Part shown: positions 1-6,766 of the stretch, one piece after another
Layout of the letters: the number at the start of each line of letters is the position of its first letter
Numbering within the stretch: position 1 is the first letter of the stretch
NCBI GenBank assembly: GCA_905236145.1
Contig: CAJOOE010000205.1
Coordinates: 1-10,601 of the forward strand
Origin: an uncultured Selenomonadaceae bacterium
GTDB lineage: Bacteria; Bacillota; Negativicutes; Selenomonadales; Selenomonadaceae
DNA: 10,601 nucleotides
Direction of reading: 5' to 3'
The notes under the pieces: model-generated
The model's input: only the letters and a program-made list of their open reading frames with translations
Told to the model about the DNA's origin: nothing
Database searches by the model: none
Made by a program: the position numbers and the translations under genes

Positions 1-624
1 CCGACTCAAGCAAAATGTTTCGACATTATTTTCGCCCGCGATTGTCTGACTCTCGCACCGGATTTTTATTCCGTCCTGCTCGAAATAAATCACCTGCTCA
101 AAGACTCCGGCTATATGATTACGCAATTTTTCAACGTCAGATTTTTGGGAGTTTTGGAGAATTTGAAACGCGGGATTTTTTCCGACGGCGAAAAGAGATT
201 TTGGGCGAAGGGCGACGTGGTGAAAATTTTGGACGACGCGATTTATAAAGAAATTCGTTTTCTTCCGGGCGAGAGTGCGGAAAATTTGAAAGCGGATGCG
301 TGGGAAAAATTCGGCTTTGAAAATTTCAGCAAAGACTTGACGACAAAAATTTGGCTGGTCAAAGCCCGGAAATGTACGGCTGAAGTCGCGGCGTTGAAAG
401 AATTTTACACGGAGGAAATTCGGGCTGAACTTTCAAGACTGATTCACAGGATAGAATACAATATCGACAGAGAGAAAAATTTTGCGGAAATGATGAACCT
501 TTGCCGGCGGGAAAATATCTTCGACGAATACCTGGAAGATTTTGTGCGGGAAGTCACCGCCCATGAGGAAGTCCGGGAATTTATCCGGGAACGCAAAAAT
601 TTCTTTCCGCTTGCGAATATTTGA
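1..624 (+). CDS. SAM-dependent methyltransferase, C-terminal part (5' end outside window)
   Basis: The reading frame is open from the first base, so this is the 3' end of a longer gene; 207 codons are visible. The segment FDIIFARDCLTLAPDF, then a leucine-rich helix ending LLKDSGYMI, then a strand with FNVRFLGVLENLKRGIF, matches the second half of a class I (Rossmann) SAM methyltransferase of the Methyltransf_23 type. That half normally reads FD.ii..dvlEHl.dP...l......LkpgG.......N, followed by an LLxGxW-like segment and an RFFT-like helix, seen here as KRFWAKGDVVKILDDA. The usual EHL is degenerate (CLTLAP), so the substrate cannot be guessed. The SAM-binding glycine motif would lie upstream of the window. 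About 110 residues follow the fold: a mostly helical, charged tail rich in Glu, Arg and Phe that I do not recognise. Such proteins often sit in glycan-modification clusters, but no glycosyltransferase is visible here. An internal ATG at 115 is only a Met codon inside the domain. Confidence 0.72.
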   Translation, partial: PTQAKCFDIIFARDCLTLAPDFYSVLLEINHLLKDSGYMITQFFNVRFLGVLENLKRGIFSDGEKRFWAKGDVVKILDDAIYKEIRFLPGESAENLKADAWEKFGFENFSKDLTTKIWLVKARKCTAEVAALKEFYTEEIRAELSRLIHRIEYNIDREKNFAEMMNLCRRENIFDEYLEDFVREVTAHEEVREFIRERKNFFPLANI

Positions 625-640
625 AACAATGTTATATAAT
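611..640 (+). promoter_or_regulatory. Sigma-A-like promoter for the membrane protein-DUF512 unit
   Basis: A perfect -10 hexamer TATAAT lies at 635-640. An 18-base spacer separates it from TTGCGA at 611-616, which matches 4 of 6 bases of TTGACA. The -35 lies inside the last codons of the methyltransferase gene. Transcription would begin near 647 and give a leader of about 60 bases before the ATG at 709. No terminator separates it from the methyltransferase, so read-through is also possible. Confidence 0.6.
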
Positions 641-654
641 GTGAGCCGATTAAA

Positions 655-708
655 AAGGAAGGGGGAAAGGTTGCCGGGAAAAATTTTTTTCGGCGACCGA
701 TAAAAATA
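655..708 (+). promoter_or_regulatory. Leader with distant Shine-Dalgarno, hairpin and possible 10-codon ORF
   Basis: A very purine-rich Shine-Dalgarno tract (AAGGAAGGGGGAAAGG, 655-670) lies about 40 bases before the ATG at 709, too far for normal use. The space between holds an inverted repeat, TTGCCG at 671-676 pairing with CGGCGA at 691-696, with an A5T7 core that can extend the stem. Folding it would bring the tract to about 12 bases from the ATG. Alternatively, TTG at 671 could start a short peptide (MPGKIFFGDR) whose TAA at 701-703 ends 5 bases before the ATG, giving coupled translation. Both readings are inference; the sequence shows only the tract, the inverted repeat and the short frame. 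Confidence 0.4.
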
Positions 709-1098
709 ATGGACAACGATAAAGACAAGAGCGAAAAAATTTCCGCCGATCCGAACGAAGTGCAGAGTTTGCACGATGTGAAGGACGAAAACGGCGACGG
801 ACTTTTTCAGGTAAGCACGAAATTTAAATTTATTTTGTCGCTGTCGGTCGTACTTTTTTTCCTGCAGAGCGTTTTGATTTATGCGGCGGTCGAAGGGGCA
901 TTGGCGGCGGAAATGTGGCAGGTTGCAATTTGGGGATTGGGCGGCTTGATAGCACTTTATTCCGTGATGAAAAGATCTCTTGCCGCACTTTTTTTTAACT
1001 TGGTCTTGTTTTTCGGAATTTCACTTTTACCGGCGTGGAGTTCCGCTTTTACAATTCTTAAACCGGTTATCGAACTCTTTACCGGACCTTTGGGATGA
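709..1098 (+). CDS. Small three-helix membrane protein, unknown function
   Basis: This is a 129-residue protein that I cannot assign to a family. Residues 1-38 are charged, acidic and probably cytoplasmic. Three hydrophobic segments follow, at about 39-61 (FKFILSLSVVLFFLQSVLIY), 66-87 and 90-112, with a short hydrophobic tail. There is no lipobox, signal-peptidase site or catalytic motif. Its TGA (1096-1098) overlaps the ATG of the next gene (1095-1097) in an ATGA arrangement, so translation of the DUF512 protein is probably coupled to it. That tight coupling is the best clue to its role: it may anchor or assist the downstream radical SAM protein at the membrane, but this is inference. The start at 709 fits the end of the leader; no better in-frame ATG exists upstream. 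The TATAAT promoter at 635-640 should drive it. Confidence 0.75.
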   Translation: MDNDKDKSEKISADPNEVQSLHDVKDENGDGLFQVSTKFKFILSLSVVLFFLQSVLIYAAVEGALAAEMWQVAIWGLGGLIALYSVMKRSLAALFFNLVLFFGISLLPAWSSAFTILKPVIELFTGPLG

Positions 1099-2477
1099 GT
1101 AAGATGATGAACGCGAAAATTGCGGCAATAAATCCCGGAAGTCTTGCCGAAGAACTGGAACTCGAAGTCGGCGACAAAATTTTGGAAGTGGACGGACAAA
1201 CTCCGGTTGACATAATAGACTTGAGTTTTATGCTTGCCGACGAAGAAATTGAAATGCTCGTGGAACACAAGGACGGGCAGAGAGAAATTATAGAATTTGA
1301 AAAAGATGCCGACGAAGAACTCGGAGCGGAATTTGAATCTGCCGTCTTTGACGGGATACGCCGCTGCAAAAATCGTTGCGTCTTTTGTTTTGTCGATATG
1401 ATCGCTCCGAAAATGCGAAAAACTCTCTCGGTCAAAGACGACGATTACAGAATGTCTTTTTTGTACGGAAATTTTATCACGCTGACAAATTTGACGGACG
1501 CGGATTTTAAGCGGATAAAAAATTTTCACCTGTCGCCGCTCTTCGTGTCCGTTCACGCGATAAATCCCGCCGTTCGCGAAAAAATGCTCCGCACTCCCCT
1601 CGCCGGAAAAATTTCCTCCGCTCTCGACAAACTCGAAAATGCCGGTGCGGATTATCATACTCAAATTGTCCTCTGTCCCGGACTGAACGACGGCGAAGAA
1701 TTGGATTTTACGATTGAAGAACTTTTGAAACGCCGTCCTCATGTTTTGAGTTTGGCGATAGTGCCGGTGGGAGTCACAAAACACCGGCGGGACAAATTTC
1801 CCCTCGCTCAATTCGACAAAGCCGGAGCGTTGAAAGTTATAAATCAAGTGGAAAAGTATAGGGAAAAAGTTCGCAAAGAGTCCGGAGAAACTTTTATTTA
1901 TCTCGGCGACGAATTTTATTTTCTTGCCGGTCTGGATATGCCGCCGGCGGAATTTTACGACGACTTCCCGCAACTCGACAACGGCATAGGGCTGACGCGA
2001 AATTTTATCGAAGATTTTAAATCGGAACAGGTCGAATATTCCGGCGAAAAAATCCGGCTTGCCGTAATTTCCGGTACTTCAATTTCTCCCGTCTTGAAAA
2101 ATCTTGCAGCCGAAGAAATGAAACGCAACAAAAATTTGACGGTTGAAATTATTCCGGTCGTCAACAAATTTTTCGGAAGTACGGTAAATGTTTCCGGACT
2201 TTTGACGGGCGGCGACATTATCGACGCTCTGAAAAATTTTTCCGGCGAATTTGACGGCGTTTTGATTCCCGCCTCCTCCCTGCGTTCCGGCGAAGATATT
2301 TTTTTGGACGATGTGAAACTTGACGACATGAAAAATTTTTTCGGCAAAAAAATTGAGCCGGTCGCAAGCGGCGGAGAATTTCGCCGGGCATTGGCGGATT
2401 TTAAAAATTACAGTCGAACCGGTTTTGAAAATTCCGTCTATATGTGGCAGAGTAATGCCGCTTATACAAAATTTTGA
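1095..2477 (+). CDS. PDZ / radical SAM / DUF512 domain protein
   Basis: This 460-residue protein has the layout of the DUF512 family. A PDZ-like domain at about 6-65 shows PGSLAEE and GDKILEVDGQ. It is followed by an iron-sulfur cysteine cluster C91-x3-C95-x2-C98 of the radical SAM type, a highly conserved stretch at 114-133 carrying KDDDYRMSF and LYGNFITLTNL, and SPLFVSVHA at 147-155. The C-terminal region is the DUF512 domain, ending with a segment on GEDIFLDD that is typical of the family. Length is normal. The family is widespread in Firmicutes and cyanobacteria and, as far as I know, its reaction is not established. A role with a 4Fe-4S cluster and S-adenosylmethionine is expected from the cysteines. 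It is coupled by a 4-base overlap to the membrane protein before it. In clostridia this gene often precedes der (engA), but here a regulator-CheX gene follows instead. ATG at 1095 is preferred over ATG 1104 because of the overlap. Confidence 0.9.
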   Translation: MSKMMNAKIAAINPGSLAEELELEVGDKILEVDGQTPVDIIDLSFMLADEEIEMLVEHKDGQREIIEFEKDADEELGAEFESAVFDGIRRCKNRCVFCFVDMIAPKMRKTLSVKDDDYRMSFLYGNFITLTNLTDADFKRIKNFHLSPLFVSVHAINPAVREKMLRTPLAGKISSALDKLENAGADYHTQIVLCPGLNDGEELDFTIEELLKRRPHVLSLAIVPVGVTKHRRDKFPLAQFDKAGALKVINQVEKYREKVRKESGETFIYLGDEFYFLAGLDMPPAEFYDDFPQLDNGIGLTRNFIEDFKSEQVEYSGEKIRLAVISGTSISPVLKNLAAEEMKRNKNLTVEIIPVVNKFFGSTVNVSGLLTGGDIIDALKNFSGEFDGVLIPASSLRSGEDIFLDDVKLDDMKNFFGKKIEPVASGGEFRRALADFKNYSRTGFENSVYMWQSNAAYTKF

Positions 2478-2561
2478 AAATTTTTCGACGGCGGCAGGGA
2501 TTTTATTTTATCGCATAGAATTTAACGCTCTAAAGTGTGCAAAACATGAGGAGTGGGATCA

Positions 2562-2603
2562 ATGAAGTTGAAAAAGCGGGTGAGTACCGGTGGAGAAAGT
2601 TAA
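2562..2603 (+). CDS. Possible 13-codon leader ORF overlapping the regulator start
   Basis: ATG at 2562 is preceded by a strong Shine-Dalgarno sequence, GAGGAGTGGG at 2548-2557. The frame encodes MKLKKRVSTGGES and stops at TAA 2601-2603, 11 bases inside the response regulator gene, which starts in another frame at GTG 2590. The best ribosome site in the 112-base gap therefore belongs to this short frame and not to the regulator. It could load ribosomes that restart at GTG 2590, or it could be chance. There are no runs of a regulatory amino acid. Confidence 0.3.
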   Translation: MKLKKRVSTGGES

Positions 2604-3444
2604 AGTAATGATTGTCGATGACTCCAAAGTCAGTCGTGCGATACTGTCAAATCACTTGTCCAAGACTAATTTTGAAGTCGTTGCGATGGCAAAAGATGCC
2701 GCAGAGGCTCTGGAACTTTACAAAGAACATAATCCCGAGCTTGTGACTATGGACATGAATTTGCCCGATGCCGACGGTATAGAGTGCAGCCGGAGGATAA
2801 AGGCGATAGACCCCGACGCAAAAATCGTCATGATAAGTGCGATGAAGGATGCAAATTTGGTTTCGCAGGGAACCGCCGCCGGCATAGGAGCATTTTTGCA
2901 AAAGCCGGTAAGCACCAACGATATAATCGACACTCTTATGATGATGTGTCAGCAAAAAGTCAGTCGCGTCGCCGTCCTTCGCGAATCTTACGCAAAGGCA
3001 TTTGTCCGGGCCCTCCGACAGGGAATTTTGCGGATAATCGATCTGAAGTTGGAGCCGACGCTTGAACTTTACGACAAGAAATATCTTGAAGTAAACGGAA
3101 TAGCGGTTATAATCGGACTTACCGGAACTCCGACGGGTCGTGCAATCATGTATATGACGAAGGAAACCATGAAAGGTTTTGCGTCAAAGATGATGGGGAC
3201 AGACGAAGTTACCGACGACGAGGCAAACGACGCGGTTGAGGAAACGGCGAACATCATAATAGGTCGCGGCGTTTCAAACATAAACGACGTTTTCAAAGAC
3301 AAGGAAATGAGAATCACTCCGCCGGGTACAATATGCGGTGCGGGGATAAGGGTGGCAAGTCCCAAGTTGACGACTTTCAAAATTACGGCGACGACGGACT
3401 TCGGCGATATTTGTATGAATGTAGGATTTGCGGAAGGAGATTGA
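2590..3444 (+). CDS. Response regulator with CheX-type output domain
   Basis: This is a 284-residue fusion. Residues 1-120 form a CheY-like receiver: acidic pair D10 and D11, phospho-acceptor D55 (TMDMNLPDADG), S83 in the switch position (MISAMK) and K105 before P106. Residues about 130-284 form a CheX domain carrying the phosphatase signature E218-x-x-N221 within VEETANIIIG. CheX proteins remove phosphate from CheY-P through that Glu/Asn pair. The fusion could act on its own receiver or on a separate CheY, and phosphorylation might control the phosphatase. GTG 2590 is chosen because the first strand (KVKVMIVDD) would be cut by starting at ATG 2608. A modest GGGTGAG lies 7 bases upstream, and a leader ORF overlaps the start. 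It reads straight into a second CheX gene. No cheA, cheW or receptor gene is in the window, so the histidine kinase partner is unknown. Confidence 0.9.
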   Translation: MEKVKVMIVDDSKVSRAILSNHLSKTNFEVVAMAKDAAEALELYKEHNPELVTMDMNLPDADGIECSRRIKAIDPDAKIVMISAMKDANLVSQGTAAGIGAFLQKPVSTNDIIDTLMMMCQQKVSRVAVLRESYAKAFVRALRQGILRIIDLKLEPTLELYDKKYLEVNGIAVIIGLTGTPTGRAIMYMTKETMKGFASKMMGTDEVTDDEANDAVEETANIIIGRGVSNINDVFKDKEMRITPPGTICGAGIRVASPKLTTFKITATTDFGDICMNVGFAEGD

Positions 3445-3448
3445 TAAC

Positions 3449-3916
3449 GTGGATGCAAAACTTGTTAATCCTTTTATCGACGCATTCATGGCAGTCATGC
3501 CGCAGATAGGTTTTCCCACCCCGAAAAGAACGAAGGTATATCTGCAAGACAAGAATGCGGTCAGTCGCGGCGTTGTCGTCATGGTCGGTTTCACCAAGCA
3601 AATGCGTGGCAACGTTGTTTACAATATGAGTGAGGATACGGCGAAGTTTATAGCCTCGACAATGATGATGGGTATGCCGGTCGCCGAATTTGACGCGATG
3701 GCTCAAAGTGCAATTTCCGAAATGTCAAATATGCTCTCCGCGAACGCCGCAACAAATTTGACGCAAATGGAATTGGAAGTCGATATTTCAACTCCGAGTC
3801 TGACAATCGGCGAAGGTTTTTCCGTAAAAATCAGCGAATCGCAATATTTGACCGTCGAAATGGATTTGGGCGGTCACCCGATAGATATTGCAATCGCGGT
3901 TGACAGAAATTTGTAA
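3449..3916 (+). CDS. cheX: Stand-alone CheX-family chemotaxis phosphatase
   Basis: This is a 155-residue single-domain protein, the usual CheX length. The helix SAISEMSNMLSANA carries E91-x-x-N94, the Glu/Asn pair that positions water for CheY-P dephosphorylation. The alternating beta pattern (GVVVMVGFT, MRGNVVYNM) and the late strand FSVKISESQYLTVEMDL fit the CheX/CheC fold. The glycine that often follows the motif is replaced by A98, which is mild. GTG 3449 is chosen because AAGGAG (3434-3439) sits 9 bases before it; an upstream TTG at 3428 lies before that ribosome site. It begins 4 bases after the stop of the regulator-CheX gene, so the two form one transcript and are likely co-regulated. 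It shares the fold with its neighbour, which suggests old duplication plus fusion. A strong terminator follows. Confidence 0.85.
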   Translation: MDAKLVNPFIDAFMAVMPQIGFPTPKRTKVYLQDKNAVSRGVVVMVGFTKQMRGNVVYNMSEDTAKFIASTMMMGMPVAEFDAMAQSAISEMSNMLSANAATNLTQMELEVDISTPSLTIGEGFSVKISESQYLTVEMDLGGHPIDIAIAVDRNL

Positions 3917-3933
3917 AATAAAAATCGTTGAAT

Positions 3934-3972
3934 AAAAAAAGTGTCCGGACGAAAAAATCCGGATATTTTTTT
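3934..3972 (+). terminator. Rho-independent terminator after cheX
   Basis: Arms TCCGGA at 3944-3949 and TCCGGA at 3958-3963 pair around an 8-base loop. The stem extends through wobble and A-T pairs between the A7 run before it and the T7 run (3966-3972) after it. The flanking A and T runs make it potentially bidirectional. It separates the CheX unit from hemW. Confidence 0.85.
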
Positions 3973-3998
3973 GCGAAATTGCGAAAGGAAAATTTTTT

Positions 3999-5123
3999 AT
4001 GCCCGTGTCAATTTATGTTCACATACCTTTCTGCCGGCGAAAGTGTAATTACTGTGCATTTTATTCAAAAGTTTCCGGCGAAGAAGAGAAAAAAATTTAC
4101 GTCAACGCTCTGACAAAGGAAATAGAAACCGGAGCGGACGGAGAAATTTGCCGGACAATTTATTTCGGCGGCGGCACTCCTTCAACGCTGACTTTAAATC
4201 AAATTTCAAAAATCTTTTCGACGATTGCAAAAAATTTCAAAGTCGAAAAAAATGCCGAAATTACGATTGAAGTAAATCCGGGAACTGTTGACGAAATTTA
4301 TTTGAAAAGTTTACGCGAAACGGGATTTAACAGAATAAGCGTCGGTATTCAGAGTTTCGACGACAAATTTTTGAAAATTGCCGGGCGTATTCACGATTCA
4401 AAAACCGGGATTGAAACCGTTCGGCTTGCGAAAAAATTTTTCGACAATGTAAATTTTGATCTGATTCAGGGATTGCCCGGACAAAAACTTTCCGACGTTG
4501 AAAGAGATTTGAAATTTGTCGCGGAACTGAACCCGGAACATATTTCTCTTTACGACTTGGAGATTGACGAAGGCACGAAATTTTTTGAACTTGAAAGAGC
4601 CGGTAAATTAAAAAATCTGCCGGATGAAAAAAGTTGTGCGGAAATGTACGATTTAATTTGCGACACTTTGCCGAGTTTCGGTTACCGGCACTATGAGATA
4701 AGCAATTTTTCAAAGCCGGGATTTGAAAGCCGGCACAACAGCGGTTACTGGACCGGAGAAAAATATTTCGGATTCGGAGCGGCTGCTCATTCTTACAACG
4801 GAAATTTCCGGACTTCAAATATTTCAAGCGTTGCCGGGTATGCGGAAAAAATTTTTGCCGGCGAGAGTGTTTCGGAAATTGAGGAAGTCGTCACGAAAAA
4901 AAATGCGATTGAAGAATTTTGTTTTTTGGGTTTGAGAATGACCGAAGGCATAAGCAAAAAAATTTTCGCGGAAAAATTCGACGAAGATATTTTTAAAATT
5001 TACGGGGAAGTTATCGAAAAAAATTTGAAATTCGGCTTGCTTGAAATTTCCGGCGACAAAATTCGGTTTACCCGGCGTGGCATGAAGTTGGGCAATTCCG
5101 TTTTCGCCGATTTTCTTTTGTAA
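3999..5123 (+). CDS. hemW: HemW, radical SAM heme chaperone
   Basis: This 374-residue protein starts with YVHIPFCRRKCNYCAF, giving the cluster cysteines C12-x3-C16-x2-C19 followed by A-F. Further family marks are FGGGTPS (56-62), EVNPGT (91-96), NRISVGIQSF (111-120), DLIQGLPGQ (154-162), HYEISNF (231-237) and HNSGYW (246-251). The C-terminal HemW region continues to the end (EEFCFLGLRMTEGI, then a winged-helix-like part). These separate it from true coproporphyrinogen dehydrogenase HemN, which has a longer N-terminus and other residues. HemW binds heme and a 4Fe-4S cluster and delivers heme to apoproteins such as respiratory enzymes. It is cytoplasmic. AAAGGA at 3984-3989 lies 9 bases before ATG 3999. 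It stands alone between terminators; no heme biosynthesis gene is nearby. It probably shares no transcript with cheX, given the terminator at 3934-3972, though no clear promoter was found in the short gap. Confidence 0.93.
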   Translation: MPVSIYVHIPFCRRKCNYCAFYSKVSGEEEKKIYVNALTKEIETGADGEICRTIYFGGGTPSTLTLNQISKIFSTIAKNFKVEKNAEITIEVNPGTVDEIYLKSLRETGFNRISVGIQSFDDKFLKIAGRIHDSKTGIETVRLAKKFFDNVNFDLIQGLPGQKLSDVERDLKFVAELNPEHISLYDLEIDEGTKFFELERAGKLKNLPDEKSCAEMYDLICDTLPSFGYRHYEISNFSKPGFESRHNSGYWTGEKYFGFGAAAHSYNGNFRTSNISSVAGYAEKIFAGESVSEIEEVVTKKNAIEEFCFLGLRMTEGISKKIFAEKFDEDIFKIYGEVIEKNLKFGLLEISGDKIRFTRRGMKLGNSVFADFLL

Positions 5124-5132
5124 AAAACAAAA

Positions 5133-5168
5133 ACCGGGAAACGACAAATTTTCTTTATCATTCCCGGT
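5133..5168. terminator. Shared terminator between convergent hemW and carboxyltransferase genes
   Basis: ACCGGGAA at 5133-5140 and TTCCCGGT at 5161-5168 form a perfect 8-base-pair stem with a 20-base loop. Read on the minus strand it is followed by TTTTGTTTTTT, a good termination tract for the carboxyltransferase gene. Read on the plus strand it is followed by the weaker CGATTTATTTTC. It probably serves both genes, better for the minus strand. Confidence 0.75.
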
Positions 5169-5195
5169 CGATTTATTTTCGATTTTAAAAATTTC

Positions 5196-6629
5196 TTACC
5201 GCTTGTAAGCCTCAATCTTCTTGTAATGTTTTCTGAAGAATTCTTCGGCGACTTGCGGGAAGAGTGCGTAACTCAAAACATCTTCATCTGTCGGATTGAG
5301 GAAACCTTTATCGACGATTTCTTTTTTGAATTGCTCGAAAGTTTCCGCCTTCGCGTCCTCAACGGAGCAGTCTTCGATAATTTGATCCGCCGGAATATTC
5401 AAAGTTTTGGTGATAAATTTCTTGTCAACGGCGACCGGAGTGCGTCCGAATTTTCCGCGTACAAGGTCTTTAAATTCGTTCGGCACCATCTTATAGCGTT
5501 CGCCGGACATTACGTTAAATGTTGCCATAGTGCCGACAATCTGACTTGACGGGGTAACGAGCGGCGGATAGCCGGCATCTGCACGGACACGCGGCATTTC
5601 GTCGAGAAGGTCTTGATATTTATCTTCCATACCCGCCTCTTTGAGTTGGTTGGCGAGGTTGGAGAGCATACCGCCCGGAATTTGGAAGTCGAGAACATTT
5701 ACATTGACATCGAAATATCCTTTCAAGCCGAACTCTTTGATAAGTTCCTGTTTTACTCCCAAGAAATGTTTTGCGATCGGAGTGAGAGCCTGTCTGTCAA
5801 GTTTCTTGCTTTCGTCGCGGGCATTTACAATTTCAATCGGAATATCAATTTTTTCGTGCTTGCTGTTTTCATTCATCGCAATAATTGTTTCCGTGCAGGG
5901 CTGGCTTGTGTCTGAGGAGAACGGGGAAAGTGCGCAGTCGATAATGTCAACGCCGGCCTCCATCGCCTTGATATAAGTCGCGTGACCGAATCCGGAAGTG
6001 CAGTGAGTGTGAAGTTCGACCGGAGTATCGCCGAGAGCGGCTTTGAGTTTTGTGACCAAATCATAAGCGACATAAGGTGCAAGCAAGCCGGACATATCTT
6101 TGATACAAATGGAATGGCAACCCATTTCTTTCAGTTCTTTTGCAAGTTCGACAAAAGTTTCGTTGCTGTGAACCGGGCTGATGGTGTAAACAAGGCAACC
6201 TTGAACCTCCGGTTTTTCGGGACATTCGAGAGCGGCTTTTATCGCAACTTTGAGGTTACGAACGTCGTTAAGTGCGTCAAAAATTCTGAATACGCCGATA
6301 CCGTGTTTCGAGGCACATTTTACAAATTTTTCAACGACATCGTTTGAATAGTGATTGTAGCCGAGAAGATTTTGCCCGCGAAGGAGCATTTGAATCGGGG
6401 TTTTCTTCAATTTTGCTTTGAGTTTGTCGAGTCTTTCCCACGGATCTTCGTCCAAGAAACGCAGGCAGGTATCGAAGGTCGCACCGCCCCACGCCTCCAA
6501 CGCCTTATATCCGACGTTGTCAAGACTTTCGAGCATCGGCTCCATCTGACTGTAACGCATACGAGTCGCACACAAAGACTGATGACCGTCGCGAAGAACG
6601 GTTTCCATAATTTTTACCGGTTTCGCCAT
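5196..6629 (-). CDS. Biotin-less carboxyltransferase (oxaloacetate decarboxylase alpha / pyruvate carboxylase B / transcarboxylase 5S type)
   Basis: This 477-residue protein is a PYC/OADA carboxyltransferase. TVLRDGHQS near the N-terminus supplies metal ligand D14, IKDMSG holds the carbamylated lysine K177, and HTHCTSG supplies H207 and H209, which complete the divalent-metal site. The reaction moves a carboxyl group between oxaloacetate/pyruvate and a biotin group. The PYC_OADA helical domain runs to about residue 470, where the protein ends (HYKKIEAYKR). The linker and the C-terminal biotin domain (with its MKM motif) of full OadA are absent. Length fits transcarboxylase 5S or pyruvate carboxylase subunit B, which use a separate biotin protein. 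None is adjacent, so the partner is elsewhere. ATG 6629 is preceded by AAAGGAGAG and, further up, by a consensus promoter, so it is probably well expressed. It is a single-gene unit ending at the 5133-5168 hairpin. Its product name in annotation pipelines may be any of the three. Confidence 0.88.
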   Translation of the reverse strand: MAKPVKIMETVLRDGHQSLCATRMRYSQMEPMLESLDNVGYKALEAWGGATFDTCLRFLDEDPWERLDKLKAKLKKTPIQMLLRGQNLLGYNHYSNDVVEKFVKCASKHGIGVFRIFDALNDVRNLKVAIKAALECPEKPEVQGCLVYTISPVHSNETFVELAKELKEMGCHSICIKDMSGLLAPYVAYDLVTKLKAALGDTPVELHTHCTSGFGHATYIKAMEAGVDIIDCALSPFSSDTSQPCTETIIAMNENSKHEKIDIPIEIVNARDESKKLDRQALTPIAKHFLGVKQELIKEFGLKGYFDVNVNVLDFQIPGGMLSNLANQLKEAGMEDKYQDLLDEMPRVRADAGYPPLVTPSSQIVGTMATFNVMSGERYKMVPNEFKDLVRGKFGRTPVAVDKKFITKTLNIPADQIIEDCSVEDAKAETFEQFKKEIVDKGFLNPTDEDVLSYALFPQVAEEFFRKHYKKIEAYKR

Positions 6630-6672
6630 TATTTACACTCTCCTTTGAAATTGTTTGAAAAATCATACAACG

Positions 6673-6701
6673 ATTATAAAGTTTATGTTCCGCCTTGTCA
6701 A
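6673..6701 (-). promoter_or_regulatory. Consensus sigma-A promoter for the carboxyltransferase gene
   Basis: On the minus strand TTGACA (6701-6696) and TATAAT (6678-6673) are separated by exactly 17 bases, a perfect consensus match. Transcription should start near 6666 and give a leader of about 36 bases that includes AAAGGAGAG before ATG 6629. The match suggests strong constitutive expression unless a repressor acts, for example through the inverted repeat at 6716-6766 just upstream. Confidence 0.9.
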
Positions 6702-6715
6702 TCAACAAAAAAATT

Positions 6716-6766
6716 ATCCGGACACAAATTTTTTCCCGCATCCGAAGTGTGACATTTGTTCCGGAT
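6716..6766. repeat. Large inverted repeat in the divergent intergenic region
   Basis: ATCCGGACACAAAT (6716-6729) pairs with ATTTGTTCCGGAT (6754-6766): 13 pairs with one unpaired base in the left arm and a 24-base loop. On the plus strand it is followed by TTTT and on the minus strand by AATTTTTTT, so it can be a terminator-like hairpin in both directions. It lies 15 bases upstream of the carboxyltransferase -35 box and about 97 bases before the phosphohexomutase start. It may be an operator, an attenuator in the phosphohexomutase leader, or an insulator. A weak plus-strand promoter, TTGTTT (6651-6656), 18 bases, TATAAA (6675-6680), would place it in that leader. The rest of the 233-base gap (6630-6862) shows no other gene. 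Confidence 0.55.

Noticed and set aside
957..1973. A 338-codon open frame on the minus strand
   Set aside because: It lies antisense to the clearly real DUF512 gene, has no ribosome site or family motif, and its composition (Phe, Arg, His rich) is that of reverse-complemented AAA/GAA codons.
2516..2521. TAGAAT as a -10 box for the regulator-CheX gene
   Set aside because: No acceptable -35 sequence is found 16-18 bases upstream, and no flagellar sigma-28 pattern is present in the gap.
3928..4113. A 61-codon plus-strand frame between cheX and hemW
   Set aside because: It runs through the terminator hairpin and overlaps the conserved N-terminus of HemW in another frame.
4327..4827. A 166-codon open frame on the minus strand
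   Set aside because: It is antisense to hemW and shows no recognisable motif or ribosome site.
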